Shown here piece by piece: positions 26,378 through 35,575 of a stretch of 64,000 nucleotides of DNA. The position numbers and the translations under genes were made by a program. The notes under the pieces were generated by a model. The model saw nothing but the letters and a program-made list of their open reading frames with translations. It did no database searches and was not told where the DNA came from. Source of the stretch: Limnohabitans radicicola (lineage in GTDB: Bacteria; Pseudomonadota; Gammaproteobacteria; Burkholderiales; Burkholderiaceae_C); contig NZ_JACYFT010000004.1 of NCBI RefSeq assembly GCF_014837235.1, forward strand, positions 136,883 to 200,882, read 5' to 3'. How positions within the stretch are numbered: position 1 is the stretch's first letter; every line of letters starts with the position of its first letter.

Positions 26378-28095
26378 TCGGATTTGGCTTCGGTGTCCAG
26401 GGCGGCCATTTCGGCTTCCTGCAAGGCACGCCACATGACTTTGCCGCTGCCGCTCTTGGGCAAAGCCTCGGCGAATGTGACCACACGGGGGATTTTGTAC
26501 ACGGCCATGTTCTCACGGCACCAGTCGATGATGTCTTGCTCGCTCACTTGGCCCTTGTGTGAGCCACGCAGCACCACCACGGCCTTGACCGATTCACCCC
26601 GGTAGGCGTCGCGCGTTGCAATAATGCAGGCCTCCTGAATCGCTGGATGGCGGAACATCAGCGCTTCGACCTCGGCAGGCCAGACCTTGAAGCCACTGGC
26701 GTTGATCATGCGCTTCAAGCGATCGGTCATGAAGAAATAGCCTTCTTCATCGACCCGACCCATGTCACCCGAGCGGAAGAACGACTTGCCGTCGCGTTCA
26801 AAAAACGCCGCCGCCGTGGCGTCGGGTCGCTTCCAGTAGCCCTTGAACACCTGTGGGCCACAAATCACGATCTCGCCCGACTCGCCTTGAGGCAACTCCT
26901 CCAGCGTGTCGGGGTTCACCACCCGTGCGTCCACGCTCATGAAGGGAATGCCCAAGCATTGCTTCTTGGGGTGATCGGGCGGATTACTGTGCGAGGGCGC
27001 GGCCGTTTCGGTCAGACCATAGCCTTCGGTGTAACGCAGACCGAACTGGTCGAGCAAGCGCTGGGCCACGGCTTCGGGCATGGCCGCACCGCCGCCACCG
27101 ATATAGACCAGACTGGACAGGTCGTACTTGTCCATGTGCGGGCTGCCCAGCAAATCGATCACCATGGTCGGGATGTTGGTCCAGTGGGTCACCTTCCATC
27201 TGGAAATCAGATGCCCCGCCACATCGCGGTCCCAGCGCGGCATGATCACCAGACTGGCACCCATGAAGATGCTGGCGTGCATGACGCTCACCATGCCGGT
27301 GATGTGAAACATGGGCACCACGCAAAGCGTGACGTTTTCGGCCGTGCCGTTGCCCCACACAGCCGTGGCCATCGCGTTGTGCATGATGGTGCTGTGGGTG
27401 TGCATGCAGCCCTTGGGTAGGCCCGTGGTGCCACTGGTGTAGGGCAAGATGGCCAGGTCATTGCTGGTCGCCTGGGTCGCAGGCAGCGCAGCGGCTTGCG
27501 GGCTGTCCAGCCAATCTTTCCAGGCATGCACCTGACCCGACGAAAGCGCAGGCAAATCCCGTGGCGTGAGCAACCAGGCTTTCCAAGCTTCGGGCAGGTC
27601 TTGCGGGCTCACCTGCGCAGGGTCAAACACATCGGTGAAGGCCGTCACCACGAGGTGCGCCAAGCGCTGATCAGCGGGCAAGGCTTCGCTGGCTTGCACC
27701 AACTCAGAGGCCAGGTCTGCTGTGGTCACCGCCACTTTGGTGTCAGGGTCGGTGATGTAGTGCTTGAGCTCTTCAGCCCGGTTCATCGGGTTGACCGGCA
27801 CCACCACGGCATCGAGCCGCAGGATCGCGAAATGCGTGATCACCAGCTGCGGGCAGTTCTGCATGTCGAGCACCACGCGGTCACCGCGCTGCACGCCGCA
27901 CTGCGCCAGCTGGCTGGCGATTTTTTCGGCCGCCTGCACCACTTCACGGTAAGTCCAGGCGCGGCCCATGAAGACCAAGGCATTTTTGTCAGGAAACCGT
28001 GCCGCACTGACCCACAGGTTCATCCACAGGGATGTGGCCGCGGGCGTCAAGCTCGCAGGCAGGCGGGAGGGCCAGAACGCTTCGTGTGCACGCAT
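26374..28095 (-). CDS. AMP-binding acyl-CoA ligase (long-chain-fatty-acid-CoA-ligase-like)
   Basis: This 573-residue ANL-superfamily enzyme activates a carboxylic acid via an acyl-AMP to an acyl-CoA. Motifs are LPYTSGTTGLPKGCMHTH (ATP-binding loop), EGYGLTETAA, FFRSGDMGRVDEEGYFFMTDRLKRMINASGFKVWPAEVE (hinge and A8) and PKSGSGKVMWR (catalytic Lys of A10). The ATG at 28095 follows AAGGAGACAAAAGC. It opens a minus-strand operon with the LLM monooxygenase, MesD-like synthase and dioxygenase. The chain-length preference is not readable from sequence. Confidence 0.9.
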   Translation of the reverse strand: MRAHEAFWPSRLPASLTPAATSLWMNLWVSAARFPDKNALVFMGRAWTYREVVQAAEKIASQLAQCGVQRGDRVVLDMQNCPQLVITHFAILRLDAVVVPVNPMNRAEELKHYITDPDTKVAVTTADLASELVQASEALPADQRLAHLVVTAFTDVFDPAQVSPQDLPEAWKAWLLTPRDLPALSSGQVHAWKDWLDSPQAAALPATQATSNDLAILPYTSGTTGLPKGCMHTHSTIMHNAMATAVWGNGTAENVTLCVVPMFHITGMVSVMHASIFMGASLVIMPRWDRDVAGHLISRWKVTHWTNIPTMVIDLLGSPHMDKYDLSSLVYIGGGGAAMPEAVAQRLLDQFGLRYTEGYGLTETAAPSHSNPPDHPKKQCLGIPFMSVDARVVNPDTLEELPQGESGEIVICGPQVFKGYWKRPDATAAAFFERDGKSFFRSGDMGRVDEEGYFFMTDRLKRMINASGFKVWPAEVEALMFRHPAIQEACIIATRDAYRGESVKAVVVLRGSHKGQVSEQDIIDWCRENMAVYKIPRVVTFAEALPKSGSGKVMWRALQEAEMAALDTEAKSE

Positions 28096-28278
28096 GCTTT
28101 TGTCTCCTTGTGAAATGCCACTGCATGTTAATCGGCCATCACTGCCCACCGGGTCACGTCTTTGTCGCAGGCGAGACCTTGATGAATTTTTTATTGTTTT
28201 TCCACAATTCGTTAATTTAATAAACATTTAAGATTACTATTTAACATCTAAAAAGCTTTTGTTACTAAAATAGAGCGT
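28096..28278. promoter_or_regulatory. AT-rich divergent promoter region
   Basis: The region between the divergent acyl-CoA ligase and response regulator genes includes a strongly AT-rich tract (28183-28272) of poly-T and TTTAA/AATAAA-like runs. It probably holds both promoters; individual boxes cannot be placed reliably. Confidence 0.4.
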
Positions 28279-28884
28279 ATGCAAACGAATCCATCCCCCG
28301 ATACGCTCGAAGACTACTGCGGTACCACCTATGCAGCCAAGCTGTTGGGTCTGTCAGTAGGCACCATCCAGACTCTGGTCGAGAAGAACGAGTTGCAAGC
28401 CTGGAAAACGCAAGGCGGGCATCGTCGCATTTCTATGCCTTCGATCCGAGAGTACCAACGCAAACACAACATGTTGACGACGCCTGCTGATGGGCGTGAC
28501 AACCGCTTGCGTGTGCTGCTCGTGGAAGACGATCCAGTCACGCGTGAAATGCTGCGCGACTTCTGCAACCGCTGCGCCATGCCCGTGGACTGCACCGCCA
28601 TGTCATCGGGTCTGGAAGCCCTGATCGACATCGCCAGCATCCAACCCGATGTGTTGATTGCCGACCTGAACATGCCGGGTGTCGATGGCTTCGAATTGCT
28701 GCGCACCTTGCGCAACAACCCGCAATTCAACAAGATGACCAGCTTGGTGGTGTCTGCCTTGTCGCCCGAAGAAATCGAGGCGCGTGGCGGCCTGCCAGAA
28801 GGCACCATCTTCATGGCCAAGCCCGTGAACATGCATTGGTTCAATGGCTTCTTTGCGGCCATGATGGCGGGCCGCCAAGCCTGA
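28279..28884 (+). CDS. Response regulator with N-terminal excisionase/MerR-type HTH
   Basis: This 201-residue protein has an unusual domain order. Residues 12-63 (DYCGTTYAAKLLGLSVGTIQTLVEKNELQAWKTQGGHRRISMPSIREYQRK) form an excisionase/BldC-like winged helix. Residues 77-200 form a CheY-like receiver with acidic pocket Glu83-Asp84-Asp85, phospho-acceptor Asp129 (IADLNMPGVDG), Ser159 and Lys181 (MAKPVN). In most response regulators the receiver is N-terminal. No histidine kinase is nearby, so it is an orphan. The upstream 180 bases are strongly AT-rich compared with the surroundings. A strong terminator follows. The function is unknown beyond phosphorylation-controlled DNA binding. Confidence 0.87.
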   Translation: MQTNPSPDTLEDYCGTTYAAKLLGLSVGTIQTLVEKNELQAWKTQGGHRRISMPSIREYQRKHNMLTTPADGRDNRLRVLLVEDDPVTREMLRDFCNRCAMPVDCTAMSSGLEALIDIASIQPDVLIADLNMPGVDGFELLRTLRNNPQFNKMTSLVVSALSPEEIEARGGLPEGTIFMAKPVNMHWFNGFFAAMMAGRQA

Positions 28885-28934
28885 TCTGAAGCAGGCGAAG
28901 TGCAAGGCACTTCGCTGTCTTGAAGGCACAAAGA

Positions 28935-28970
28935 AAAAGGGCTAGCAAAACTGCTAGCCCTTTTTGTTTT
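28935..28970. terminator. Terminator after the response regulator
   Basis: GGGCTAGCA / TGCTAGCCC, a 9-base perfect stem with a 4-base loop, is preceded by A-rich and followed by T-rich sequence (TTTTTGTTTT). It can also stop transcripts from tRNA-Pro on the opposite strand. Confidence 0.88.
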
Positions 28971-29047
28971 TGGTCGGCGTGGCGGGATTCGAACTCGCGA
29001 CCCCTTGCACCCCATGCAAGTGCGCTACCAGGCTGCGCTACACGCCG
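28971..29047 (-). tRNA. tRNA-Pro (anticodon GGG)
   Basis: A 77-base cloverleaf on the minus strand with acceptor CGGCGTG/CACGCCG, anticodon loop ATGGGGT (GGG at 29013-29011), T-arm GAGTTCGAATCCC and encoded CCA. It lies just downstream of the MerR-type gene, an arrangement frequent in Burkholderiales. Confidence 0.95.
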
Positions 29048-29076
29048 AAGACCTTAATTATACCCTGAGAATCGCA

Positions 29077-29511
29077 TCAAAAAGTGAGCATCGTGCGGAT
29101 TTCGAGCAGCTCTTTTTTCAAGTCACCCGACGGCACCACCAAAGTGCCAGCTACCGCCAATGGCAAGGCATCCATGTCGCTGTCATCGTCCTGATCCACC
29201 ACGATGTCTCCAACCATCACTTCGCCGCTGGCACGTGTGCTTGGACGAGCCGCTTGTGCCAGTTCCTGCAGTTTGTTGCGCGCACCGCTGATGGTGAAGC
29301 CTTGCTCGTACAAGAGATCCCGAATGCGGCGGATCATCAGCACTTCATGGTGCTGGTAATAGCGCCGATTGCCCCGGCGCTTGACGGGCCGCAGTTGCGT
29401 GAATTCCTGCTCCCAATAGCGAAGCACATGCGTCTTCACGCCGCACAATTCGGCGACTTCACCGATGGTGAAATAGCGCTTGGCGGGGATCGATGGAAGA
29501 ACACTGTCCAT
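29077..29511 (-). CDS. MerR family transcriptional regulator
   Basis: This 144-residue regulator has an N-terminal winged helix of the MerR/MlrA type: KRYFTIGEVAELCGVKTHVLRYWEQEFTQLRPVKRRGNRRYYQHHEVLMIRRIRDLLYEQGFTISGARNKL. A variable acidic C-terminus (DQDDDSDMD) follows. No metal-binding cysteines are present apart from one in the HTH, so it is not a classical metal sensor. The start at 29511 (MDSVLPS) lies just upstream of the conserved domain; the frame is open to 29598. In many relatives this gene follows ihfA, but here a tRNA cluster lies upstream instead. Confidence 0.88.
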   Translation of the reverse strand: MDSVLPSIPAKRYFTIGEVAELCGVKTHVLRYWEQEFTQLRPVKRRGNRRYYQHHEVLMIRRIRDLLYEQGFTISGARNKLQELAQAARPSTRASGEVMVGDIVVDQDDDSDMDALPLAVAGTLVVPSGDLKKELLEIRTMLTF

Positions 29512-29597
29512 AGGAGCGGGGCGGGGAAACGGGCTGAAAACTGAGCGGGAGGTGGAGCTTACTGCAAGTTGTCCTTTTTGGGGAAGGACTGCCTGCA

Positions 29598-29627
29598 AAA
29601 AAAAACGCGTCCGAGGACGCGTTTTTG
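29598..29627 (-). terminator. Terminator after the Ala-Glu-Asp tRNA cluster
   Basis: AAAAACGCGTCC / GGACGCGTTTTT is a 12-base perfect stem with a 3-base loop and a long T tract on the minus strand, located 5 bases beyond tRNA-Asp. It separates the tRNAs from the MerR gene. Confidence 0.88.
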
Positions 29628-29631
29628 ATTT

Positions 29632-29708
29632 TGGCGGAGTGGACGGGACTCGAACCCGCGACCCCCGGCGTGACAGGCCGGTATTCTAACCAACTGAACT
29701 ACCACTCC
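29632..29708 (-). tRNA. tRNA-Asp (anticodon GTC)
   Basis: A 77-base minus-strand cloverleaf with acceptor GGAGTGG/CCACTCC, anticodon loop CTGTCAC (GTC), T-loop GGTTCGAGTCC and encoded CCA. Confidence 0.96.
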
Positions 29709-29756
29709 TGGTAGATAGCTTCGCTTCGACTTGCGTCAAAGCCAAGTGCTACAACT

Positions 29757-29832
29757 TGGCGACCCTACGGGGATTCGAACCCCGGTACTCACCGTGAAAG
29801 GGTGATGTCCTAGGCCTCTAGACGATAGGGTC
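29757..29832 (-). tRNA. tRNA-Glu (anticodon TTC)
   Basis: A 76-base minus-strand cloverleaf with acceptor GACCCTA/TAGGGTC, anticodon loop CTTTCAC (TTC), T-loop GGTTCGAATCC and encoded CCA. Its cognate synthetase gene gltX is encoded just upstream on the same strand. Confidence 0.96.
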
Positions 29833-29869
29833 ATAACCTGGACGTGATTCTTGCGAATCTTCGACACTT

Positions 29870-29945
<76 letters not shown>

Positions 29946-30020
29946 CGTTGGTACAACGCTTCGCATTGCTGCTTTTCGTTATGCCTCGTTGGTGTCGAGA
30001 CTTGAATTATAGACAGGTTT

Positions 30021-31433
30021 TTACGCGTTTTGCAAACTCAAGAGAATTTTTTCTCTTTGGCTCAAGGCCAGCACCGCATCCAGCGACGGTGTTTGCGCGG
30101 TGCCCATCACCAACACCCGCACAGGCATGGCCAGTTGAGGCATTTTCAGCCCTGTGGCGGTCAGCACTTCCTTGATGGCGGCTGCAATCGCGGCTTTGTC
30201 CCAGGCACACACAGCCAGCTTGTCAGCCAGCAATGCCAAGGCAGGCTTGACCGACTCGGTCACATGCTGCGCTTTTTCTTCAGCGTTGGGCACCACCTCG
30301 GTGTAGAAAGCACTGATCCATTTGGCCAGCACCACCAGCGTGTCGCAACGGTCCTTGAACAAACCGCAGATGGCCGACAGGCGTTCATCGGCCGTCACCC
30401 CAAGCTTGACGAGGAACGGTTGCACCCGAGTGGCCAGGACGGCATCGTCCATCGCCTTGAGGTGTTGCGCATTGACCCAGGCCAGCTTGGCCGCATCCCA
30501 CTGCGCCGGGCTCTTGGAGAGATGGGTGCCGTCAAACCACTGCACCATTTGATCGAGGCTGAACAGCTCGTCGTCGCCATGGCTCCAGCCCAGACGGGCC
30601 AGGTAATTGTTCATGGCTTCGGGCAGGTAACCGGCTTCGTCGTAATTGGACACCGCCACCGCGCCACGGCGCTTGGACAGCTTCTGGCCATCGTCGCCCA
30701 AAATGACAGGCAAGTGACCGAACTGCGGCAGCGCAGCGCCCAAAGCGCGGTACATATTGATCTGCCAAGGGGTATTGTTGATGTGCTCGTCTCCCCGGAA
30801 CACGTGGCTGATGGCCATGTCCCAATCGTCCACCACCACCGCGAAGTTGTAGGTGGGCACGCCCGGCGCACCTTCAGGCGCCCCCTCTTCCGGCGCGCGC
30901 TGGATGATCAGGTCGTCAATCTCGGTGTTGCTGATGCTGATCGGGCCCTTGACCAGATCGTCCCAGCTCACCACGCCGTCGATGGGGTTGGCAAAACGGA
31001 TCACAGGTTTCACGCCCGCGGGCACAGGCGGCAGCACCTTGCCCGGTGCGGGGCGCCAGGTGCGGTCGTACAGGCGCTTCTCGCCACGCGCTTCCTGCGC
31101 GGCCTTCATGGCCTCCAGGTCTTCGGGCGTGCAGTAGCAACGGTAAGCCGTGCCAGCGGCCAGCATCTGGTCGATCACAGCCTGGTAGCGCTCCAGGCGC
31201 TGCATTTGGTAGATCGGGCCTTCGTCATAGGCAAGGCCCAGCCAGTGCATGGACTGCAGGATCTGATCGACCGAGTCCTGCGTGGAGCGGGCCACATCGG
31301 TGTCTTCGATGCGCAGCACAAACTCACCGCCGTAGTGGCGTGCGTAGGCCCAGGAATACAGCGCGGTACGGGCGGTGCCCAAATGCAGAAACCCCGTGGG
31401 CGACGGGGCGATGCGGGTGCGGATTTTGGTCAT
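30021..31433 (-). CDS. gltX: Glutamyl-tRNA synthetase
   Basis: GltX charges tRNA-Glu with glutamate. The 470-residue class I enzyme has [28 protein letters not shown] (HIGH-like motif) and [14 protein letters not shown] (KMSKS-like motif). It also has the family segments [12 protein letters not shown] and [21 protein letters not shown]. Length and motifs fit a bacterial discriminating or non-discriminating GluRS. It lies 45 bases after metZ and directly upstream of tRNA-Ala, tRNA-Glu and tRNA-Asp. Confidence 0.96.
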   Translation of the reverse strand: MTKIRTRIAPSPTGFLHLGTARTALYSWAYARHYGGEFVLRIEDTDVARSTQDSVDQILQSMHWLGLAYDEGPIYQMQRLERYQAVIDQMLAAGTAYRCYCTPEDLEAMKAAQEARGEKRLYDRTWRPAPGKVLPPVPAGVKPVIRFANPIDGVVSWDDLVKGPISISNTEIDDLIIQRAPEEGAPEGAPGVPTYNFAVVVDDWDMAISHVFRGDEHINNTPWQINMYRALGAALPQFGHLPVILGDDGQKLSKRRGAVAVSNYDEAGYLPEAMNNYLARLGWSHGDDELFSLDQMVQWFDGTHLSKSPAQWDAAKLAWVNAQHLKAMDDAVLATRVQPFLVKLGVTADERLSAICGLFKDRCDTLVVLAKWISAFYTEVVPNAEEKAQHVTESVKPALALLADKLAVCAWDKAAIAAAIKEVLTATGLKMPQLAMPVRVLVMGTAQTPSLDAVLALSQREKILLSLQNA

Positions 31434-31478
31434 GGTTTCAGCTCAGGAAGGGGCCACCTGCGGCCCCTTGTTCGGGTG

Positions 31479-32690
31479 TCAAAAAGTGTCGAGGCCACGG
31501 GCCAGATCGGCCTGCACGTCTTGCGGGTATTCCAGACCCACGGCCACACGGATCAGGCCTTGACCAATGCCAGCGGCCTGGCGCTGCGCCTCGGTCAAGC
31601 GACCATGCGAGGTGCTGGCCGGGTGCGCCACCAGCGTCTTGGTGTCGCCCAAGTTGGTCGACAGCGACAGCATCTTCATCGCGTCGAGCACATGAAAGGC
31701 ACGCTGGCGCGCCTGCTCAGGGCCATCGGCCTTGACGTCAAACGACAAGACCGCGCCGCCCAGGCCCGACATCTGGCGGATGGCCAGCTCGTGCTGCGGG
31801 TGGCTGGCCAGACCCGGGTAATAGACCCGCGCCACCGAGGGGTGCTTTTCGAGCCATTCGGCCAAGAGGCCGGCACGCACGGTTTGTGCGCGCATGCGCA
31901 AATCCAGCGTTTCCAGGCCTTTGAGCACAACCCAGGCGTTGAACGGGGCCAATGTCATGCCCCCGCTTTTGAGCACGGGCAGGAATTTTTCAGTGATCAG
32001 TTGCTGGCTGGCACAAAGAGCACCCGCCATCACACGGCCTTGGCCATCCAGGTACTTGGTGCCCGAGTGCATGATGATGTCTGCGCCCATCGCAGCAGGG
32101 CGCTGCAATGCAGGGGTGGCAAAGCAGTTGTCCACGGCCAGCAAGGCCCCGGCGTTGTGGGCCATGTCGGCCAGCGCCTGGATGTCGCACACCTCGGTCA
32201 GCGGGTTGGTAGGGGTTTCGGCGAACAGCAAGCGGGTATTGGGGCGAATCGCCGATTGCCAGGCTTGCAGATCGGTCTGCGACACAAAGCTGGACTCCAC
32301 GCCAAACTTGGCCAGGTCCGAGCCAATCAGCTTGATGGTCGAGCCGAACATTGACTGCGAGCACACCACATGGTCGCCCGCCTTCAAGAGGCCCATGCAC
32401 ATCATCAGGATGGCCGACATGCCCGACGCCGTGCCCATGGCCGCCTCGGTGCCTTCGAGCGCCGCCAGACGCTGCTCCATACTGGCCACCGTGGGGTTGC
32501 CGTAACGGCCATAGGTGTAGCCTTCTTCGTCGCCCGCAAAGCGGGCTGCTGCTGCAGCGGCCGTGGGTTGCACATAACCGCTGGTCAGGTACAGGGCTTC
32601 GGAGTTCTCACCGTACTGGCTGCGCTCCACAGCGGCGCGCACAGCCAAGGTCTCGATGTGCAGATCGTCCAATCGTGTGTTTGTGGTCAT
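31479..32690 (-). CDS. metZ: O-succinylhomoserine sulfhydrylase
   Basis: This 403-residue PLP enzyme of the Cys/Met metabolism family has SGMSAILMMCMGLLKAGDHVV, ETPTNPLTEVCDI, VDNCFATPALQRPAAMGADIIMHSGTKYLDGQGRVMAGAL (PLP Lys in SGTKY) and LSLSTNLGDTKTLVAHPASTSHGRL. It makes homocysteine directly from O-succinylhomoserine and sulfide. The start at 32690 follows GAGGAT. It begins 9 bases beyond the purF stop; the purF-metZ pair is conserved in beta- and gammaproteobacteria. Homocysteine could feed the MesD-like synthase encoded 6 kb away. Confidence 0.93.
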   Translation of the reverse strand: MTTNTRLDDLHIETLAVRAAVERSQYGENSEALYLTSGYVQPTAAAAAARFAGDEEGYTYGRYGNPTVASMEQRLAALEGTEAAMGTASGMSAILMMCMGLLKAGDHVVCSQSMFGSTIKLIGSDLAKFGVESSFVSQTDLQAWQSAIRPNTRLLFAETPTNPLTEVCDIQALADMAHNAGALLAVDNCFATPALQRPAAMGADIIMHSGTKYLDGQGRVMAGALCASQQLITEKFLPVLKSGGMTLAPFNAWVVLKGLETLDLRMRAQTVRAGLLAEWLEKHPSVARVYYPGLASHPQHELAIRQMSGLGGAVLSFDVKADGPEQARQRAFHVLDAMKMLSLSTNLGDTKTLVAHPASTSHGRLTEAQRQAAGIGQGLIRVAVGLEYPQDVQADLARGLDTF

Positions 32691-32698
32691 GCGGATCC

Positions 32699-34213
32699 TC
32701 ACTCAGACGCGTTGGGCAGGGCCAGACGGGAATTGTCGACATCGCCCTCTTCTACCTTCAGGCGGTTTTCATTGATGCGCACGATGTCGTCGGCCGACAC
32801 ATCGCCGGTCACGTACACGCCGTCGAAGCAGGAGGCATCAAAGGTCTTGATCGGCTCACCTTGCGAGATGCGCGCCTGCGCCACGGCCGACTTCATGGCA
32901 TCCACATCCTGGTAAATCAGCGCATCACAGCCGATGAGCTGACGGACTTCTTCCAGACTGCGGCCATGCGCCACCAGCTCTTCAGGCGTGGGCATGTCGA
33001 TGCCATAGACGTTGGGAAAGCGCACGGGTGGCGCCGCACTGGCCATGTAGACCTTGTTGGCACCTGCGTCTCGCGCCATCTGCACGATCTCACGGCTGGT
33101 TGTGCCACGCACGATGGAATCGTCCACCAGCAACACGTTGCGGCCCTTGAACTCGCTGGTGATCACGTTGAGCTTCTGGCGCACCGACTTCTTGCGAACG
33201 CCCTGACCCGGCATGATGAAGGTGCGGCCCACATAACGGTTTTTCACAAACCCCTCGCGGTAAGGGATGCCCAGCAACTGGGCCAGCTGCATGGCGCTTG
33301 GGCGGCTCGACTCGGGGATCGGAATCACCACATCGATTTCGTTCGGCGGCACGGTCGAGATCACCCGTTTGGCCAGCGTTTCACCCAGGTTCAGACGCGC
33401 CTGGTAGACCGAAATGCCGTCCATCGTCGAGTCGGGGCGCGCCAGATAAACATATTCAAAAATGCAGGGGCTCAGCTGCGCACCTTCGGCACACATGGCG
33501 GTGTGGACTTGACCTTGCAAGTCAATGAACACCGCCTCACCAGGGGCCACATCACGCTCGAACTGGTGCATCGTGCCTTCCAGCGCCACCGATTCGCTGG
33601 CCAGCATGACCGTGCCATCCTTGCTGCGACCCATGCACAACGGGCGGATGCCGTGCGGATCACGGAATGCCAACAGTCCGTGCCCAGCGATCAGGGCAAT
33701 CACGGCGTACGAGCCCTTGATGCGCTGGTTGACGCCCCGCACAGCGGCAAACACATCCTGCGGTGCCAGCGGCAAGCCACGGGTGGTTTTTTCCAACTCG
33801 TGCGCCAACACGTTGAGCAGGACTTCGGAGTCGCTTTCGGTGTTGATGTGTCGGTGATCGTTGGAAAACAGCTCGGCCTTCAGGACCTTGGCATTGGTGA
33901 GGTTGCCGTTGTGCACCAGCACCAGACCGAAAGGGGCATTCACGTAAAACGGCTGCGCCTCTTCTTCGCTGAAGGCATTGCCCGCCGTGGGGTAGCGCAC
34001 CTGGCCCAAGCCGCAATTGCCCGGCAGGGCCCGCATGTTGCGGGTACGGAACACGTCGCGCACCATGCCCTTGGCCTTGTGCATGAAGAACTTGCGGTCC
34101 AGCTGGGTGACGATGCCTGCGGCGTCCTGCCCACGGTGTTGCAGCAGGAGCAAGGCGTCATAAATCAGCTGATTGACCGGAGTGGCACTGGCCACGCCCA
34201 CGATTCCACACAT
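32699..34213 (-). CDS. purF: Amidophosphoribosyltransferase
   Basis: PurF catalyses the first committed step of purine synthesis, making 5-phosphoribosylamine from PRPP and glutamine. The 504-residue protein starts MCGIVGV with nucleophile Cys2. The N-terminal glutaminase domain includes LLQHRGQDAAGI and GLVLVHNGNLTNA. The C-terminal phosphoribosyltransferase domain carries the PRPP motif VLLVDDSIVRGTTSREI. No propeptide precedes Cys2, as in the E. coli type. It is part of the folC-SPOR-cvpA-purF-metZ operon. Confidence 0.97.
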   Translation of the reverse strand: MCGIVGVASATPVNQLIYDALLLLQHRGQDAAGIVTQLDRKFFMHKAKGMVRDVFRTRNMRALPGNCGLGQVRYPTAGNAFSEEEAQPFYVNAPFGLVLVHNGNLTNAKVLKAELFSNDHRHINTESDSEVLLNVLAHELEKTTRGLPLAPQDVFAAVRGVNQRIKGSYAVIALIAGHGLLAFRDPHGIRPLCMGRSKDGTVMLASESVALEGTMHQFERDVAPGEAVFIDLQGQVHTAMCAEGAQLSPCIFEYVYLARPDSTMDGISVYQARLNLGETLAKRVISTVPPNEIDVVIPIPESSRPSAMQLAQLLGIPYREGFVKNRYVGRTFIMPGQGVRKKSVRQKLNVITSEFKGRNVLLVDDSIVRGTTSREIVQMARDAGANKVYMASAAPPVRFPNVYGIDMPTPEELVAHGRSLEEVRQLIGCDALIYQDVDAMKSAVAQARISQGEPIKTFDASCFDGVYVTGDVSADDIVRINENRLKVEEGDVDNSRLALPNASE

Positions 34214-34262
34214 AGCTTTGTCCGTTCACAAAATCAAATTCAATTTCTGGCCTGGATGGGCA

Positions 34263-34760
34263 TCAATGCGGCAGGTAGGCCAGCAAGGCCTCGGGCAGCA
34301 CAGGCTTCAAGCCGTTGAGCAGCACATCCAGCCAGACCGGGCCCTGGGCACCTTGCCACCAGGGCTGTTGCGCCATGCCCATCAACTGGATCACGACCGT
34401 GGCCACCAACAGCAGCAAAACGCCACGCGCCAAACCGAACACCGCACCCAAAGCGCGATCCACCGGACGCAGGCCAACGGTCTCCACCACCTTTTTAAGC
34501 ACCCAGGACAACAGCCCGGCAGCAAAAAGGGAAACCACAAACACCAGCACAAAAGCCGCCGCGTATTGCACTTTTTCGGCAGCGCCTTGGAGGAAAGGCA
34601 ACATCAGCGCCACGTCCTGCGCCAGCCATTGCGCCAGCACAAAGGCCGCCACCCAGGCAGCCAGAGACATCAACTCGTACACCAGTCCGCGCCAGGCCCC
34701 CAGCAGCGTCGAAAAGAGCAACACCGCGCACAGCAGCCAGTCGGTGGTGACCAGGTTCAT
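34263..34760 (-). CDS. cvpA: CvpA family membrane protein
   Basis: This 165-residue inner-membrane protein has four hydrophobic segments (about 10-27, 33-52, 65-88 and 105-125). It shows the CvpA pattern GAWRGLVYELMSLAAWVAAFVLAQ and LRPVDRALGAVFGLARGVLLLL. CvpA is needed for colicin V production and envelope homeostasis, but its molecular role is unresolved. Its start is one base from the SPOR gene stop, and purF follows 49 bases later, matching the conserved cvpA-purF arrangement. Confidence 0.92.
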   Translation of the reverse strand: MNLVTTDWLLCAVLLFSTLLGAWRGLVYELMSLAAWVAAFVLAQWLAQDVALMLPFLQGAAEKVQYAAAFVLVFVVSLFAAGLLSWVLKKVVETVGLRPVDRALGAVFGLARGVLLLLVATVVIQLMGMAQQPWWQGAQGPVWLDVLLNGLKPVLPEALLAYLPH

Positions 34761-34761
34761 G

Positions 34762-35565
34762 TCAGTGCGTCAGTATGGAAACAGGCAGGTCCAACTTGCG
34801 GATCTTGGCAGCAGCCTTGTCGGCCTCTGCACGGCTGTCATAAGGGCCCACACGCACACGTGTGCTTTTCTTGCCATCCTTGTCCACCACCTGGGTGTAG
34901 GTCTTCAGCCCGGCTTGCTCGAGCTTGCGCCGAACTTCGCGCACCTTGTCGGCATCGCTGAATGCCCCCACCTGCAAAATCACCTTGGCATGGTCTGCCG
35001 CAGCCTTGCCTTCCAGCAATGCTTTGGCTTTGGCGCCATCGTCAGCCGACTTGGCTGGGGCCACTTTGTCGGCTTTTTCTGATTTGGCGGCTGCAGAAGC
35101 CGGTTTGGCTGGAGCAGTGGACGCGGCCGAAGCGGCGGCATCTGGTTTGGCAGGCGCGCTGGCCTGGGGTTTGGATTCACTCACGACCGCAGAAGCCGGT
35201 GCACTGGGCAACACCACCTCTTCCTTGCCCGCATCCAGACTGGCATGGGGGGGCACCACCGATGACGCGGACAGCAATGGCTTGGCCGGGGCCTGAGCGG
35301 CTGGCACGGCTTTGGCGCTCACCAGCGGAGCCGTGCTGTCGCGGTCAGGAATCAGGATGGGCGTGTCCACCGCCACAGGGCGCGGCTGGGTGTCAAACAG
35401 CAAGGGAAAAGCCACCACCGCCACAAACACCAGCACCACCGCACCGATGAGCCGGTAACGGGCACGTCGACGCACCACTTCCAGACTGTCGGCGGCACCG
35501 GCAGAAGCGCCCTCAGCGGACGTTGCTGCGCTCTGACCAGGAAAACGGAACTTGAAAAAAGCCAT
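34762..35565 (-). CDS. SPOR domain-containing protein (DedD-like)
   Basis: This 267-residue bitopic inner-membrane protein has a short cytoplasmic N-terminus (RRRARYR before the membrane), one transmembrane helix (about 38-58, LIGAVVLVFVAVVAFPLLF) and a long periplasmic Ala/Pro/Lys-rich linker. The C-terminal SPOR domain (about 190-265) includes KVILQVGAFSDADKVREVRRKLEQAGLKTYTQVV...TRVRVGPYDSRAEADKA. SPOR domains bind denuded septal peptidoglycan, so the protein likely works at cell division. The folC-dedD-cvpA-purF order is the same as in E. coli. The low-complexity linker is typical. Confidence 0.92.
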   Translation of the reverse strand: MAFFKFRFPGQSAATSAEGASAGAADSLEVVRRRARYRLIGAVVLVFVAVVAFPLLFDTQPRPVAVDTPILIPDRDSTAPLVSAKAVPAAQAPAKPLLSASSVVPPHASLDAGKEEVVLPSAPASAVVSESKPQASAPAKPDAAASAASTAPAKPASAAAKSEKADKVAPAKSADDGAKAKALLEGKAAADHAKVILQVGAFSDADKVREVRRKLEQAGLKTYTQVVDKDGKKSTRVRVGPYDSRAEADKAAAKIRKLDLPVSILTH

Positions 35566-35575
35566 GGCGTGGTGC

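Noticed and set aside
30030..32354. A 774-residue plus-strand frame opposite gltX and metZ
   Set aside because: It crosses two well-supported genes on the other strand and has no recognisable domain.
32351..34318. A 655-residue plus-strand frame opposite purF
   Set aside because: Shadow of purF; no motif or plausible start context.
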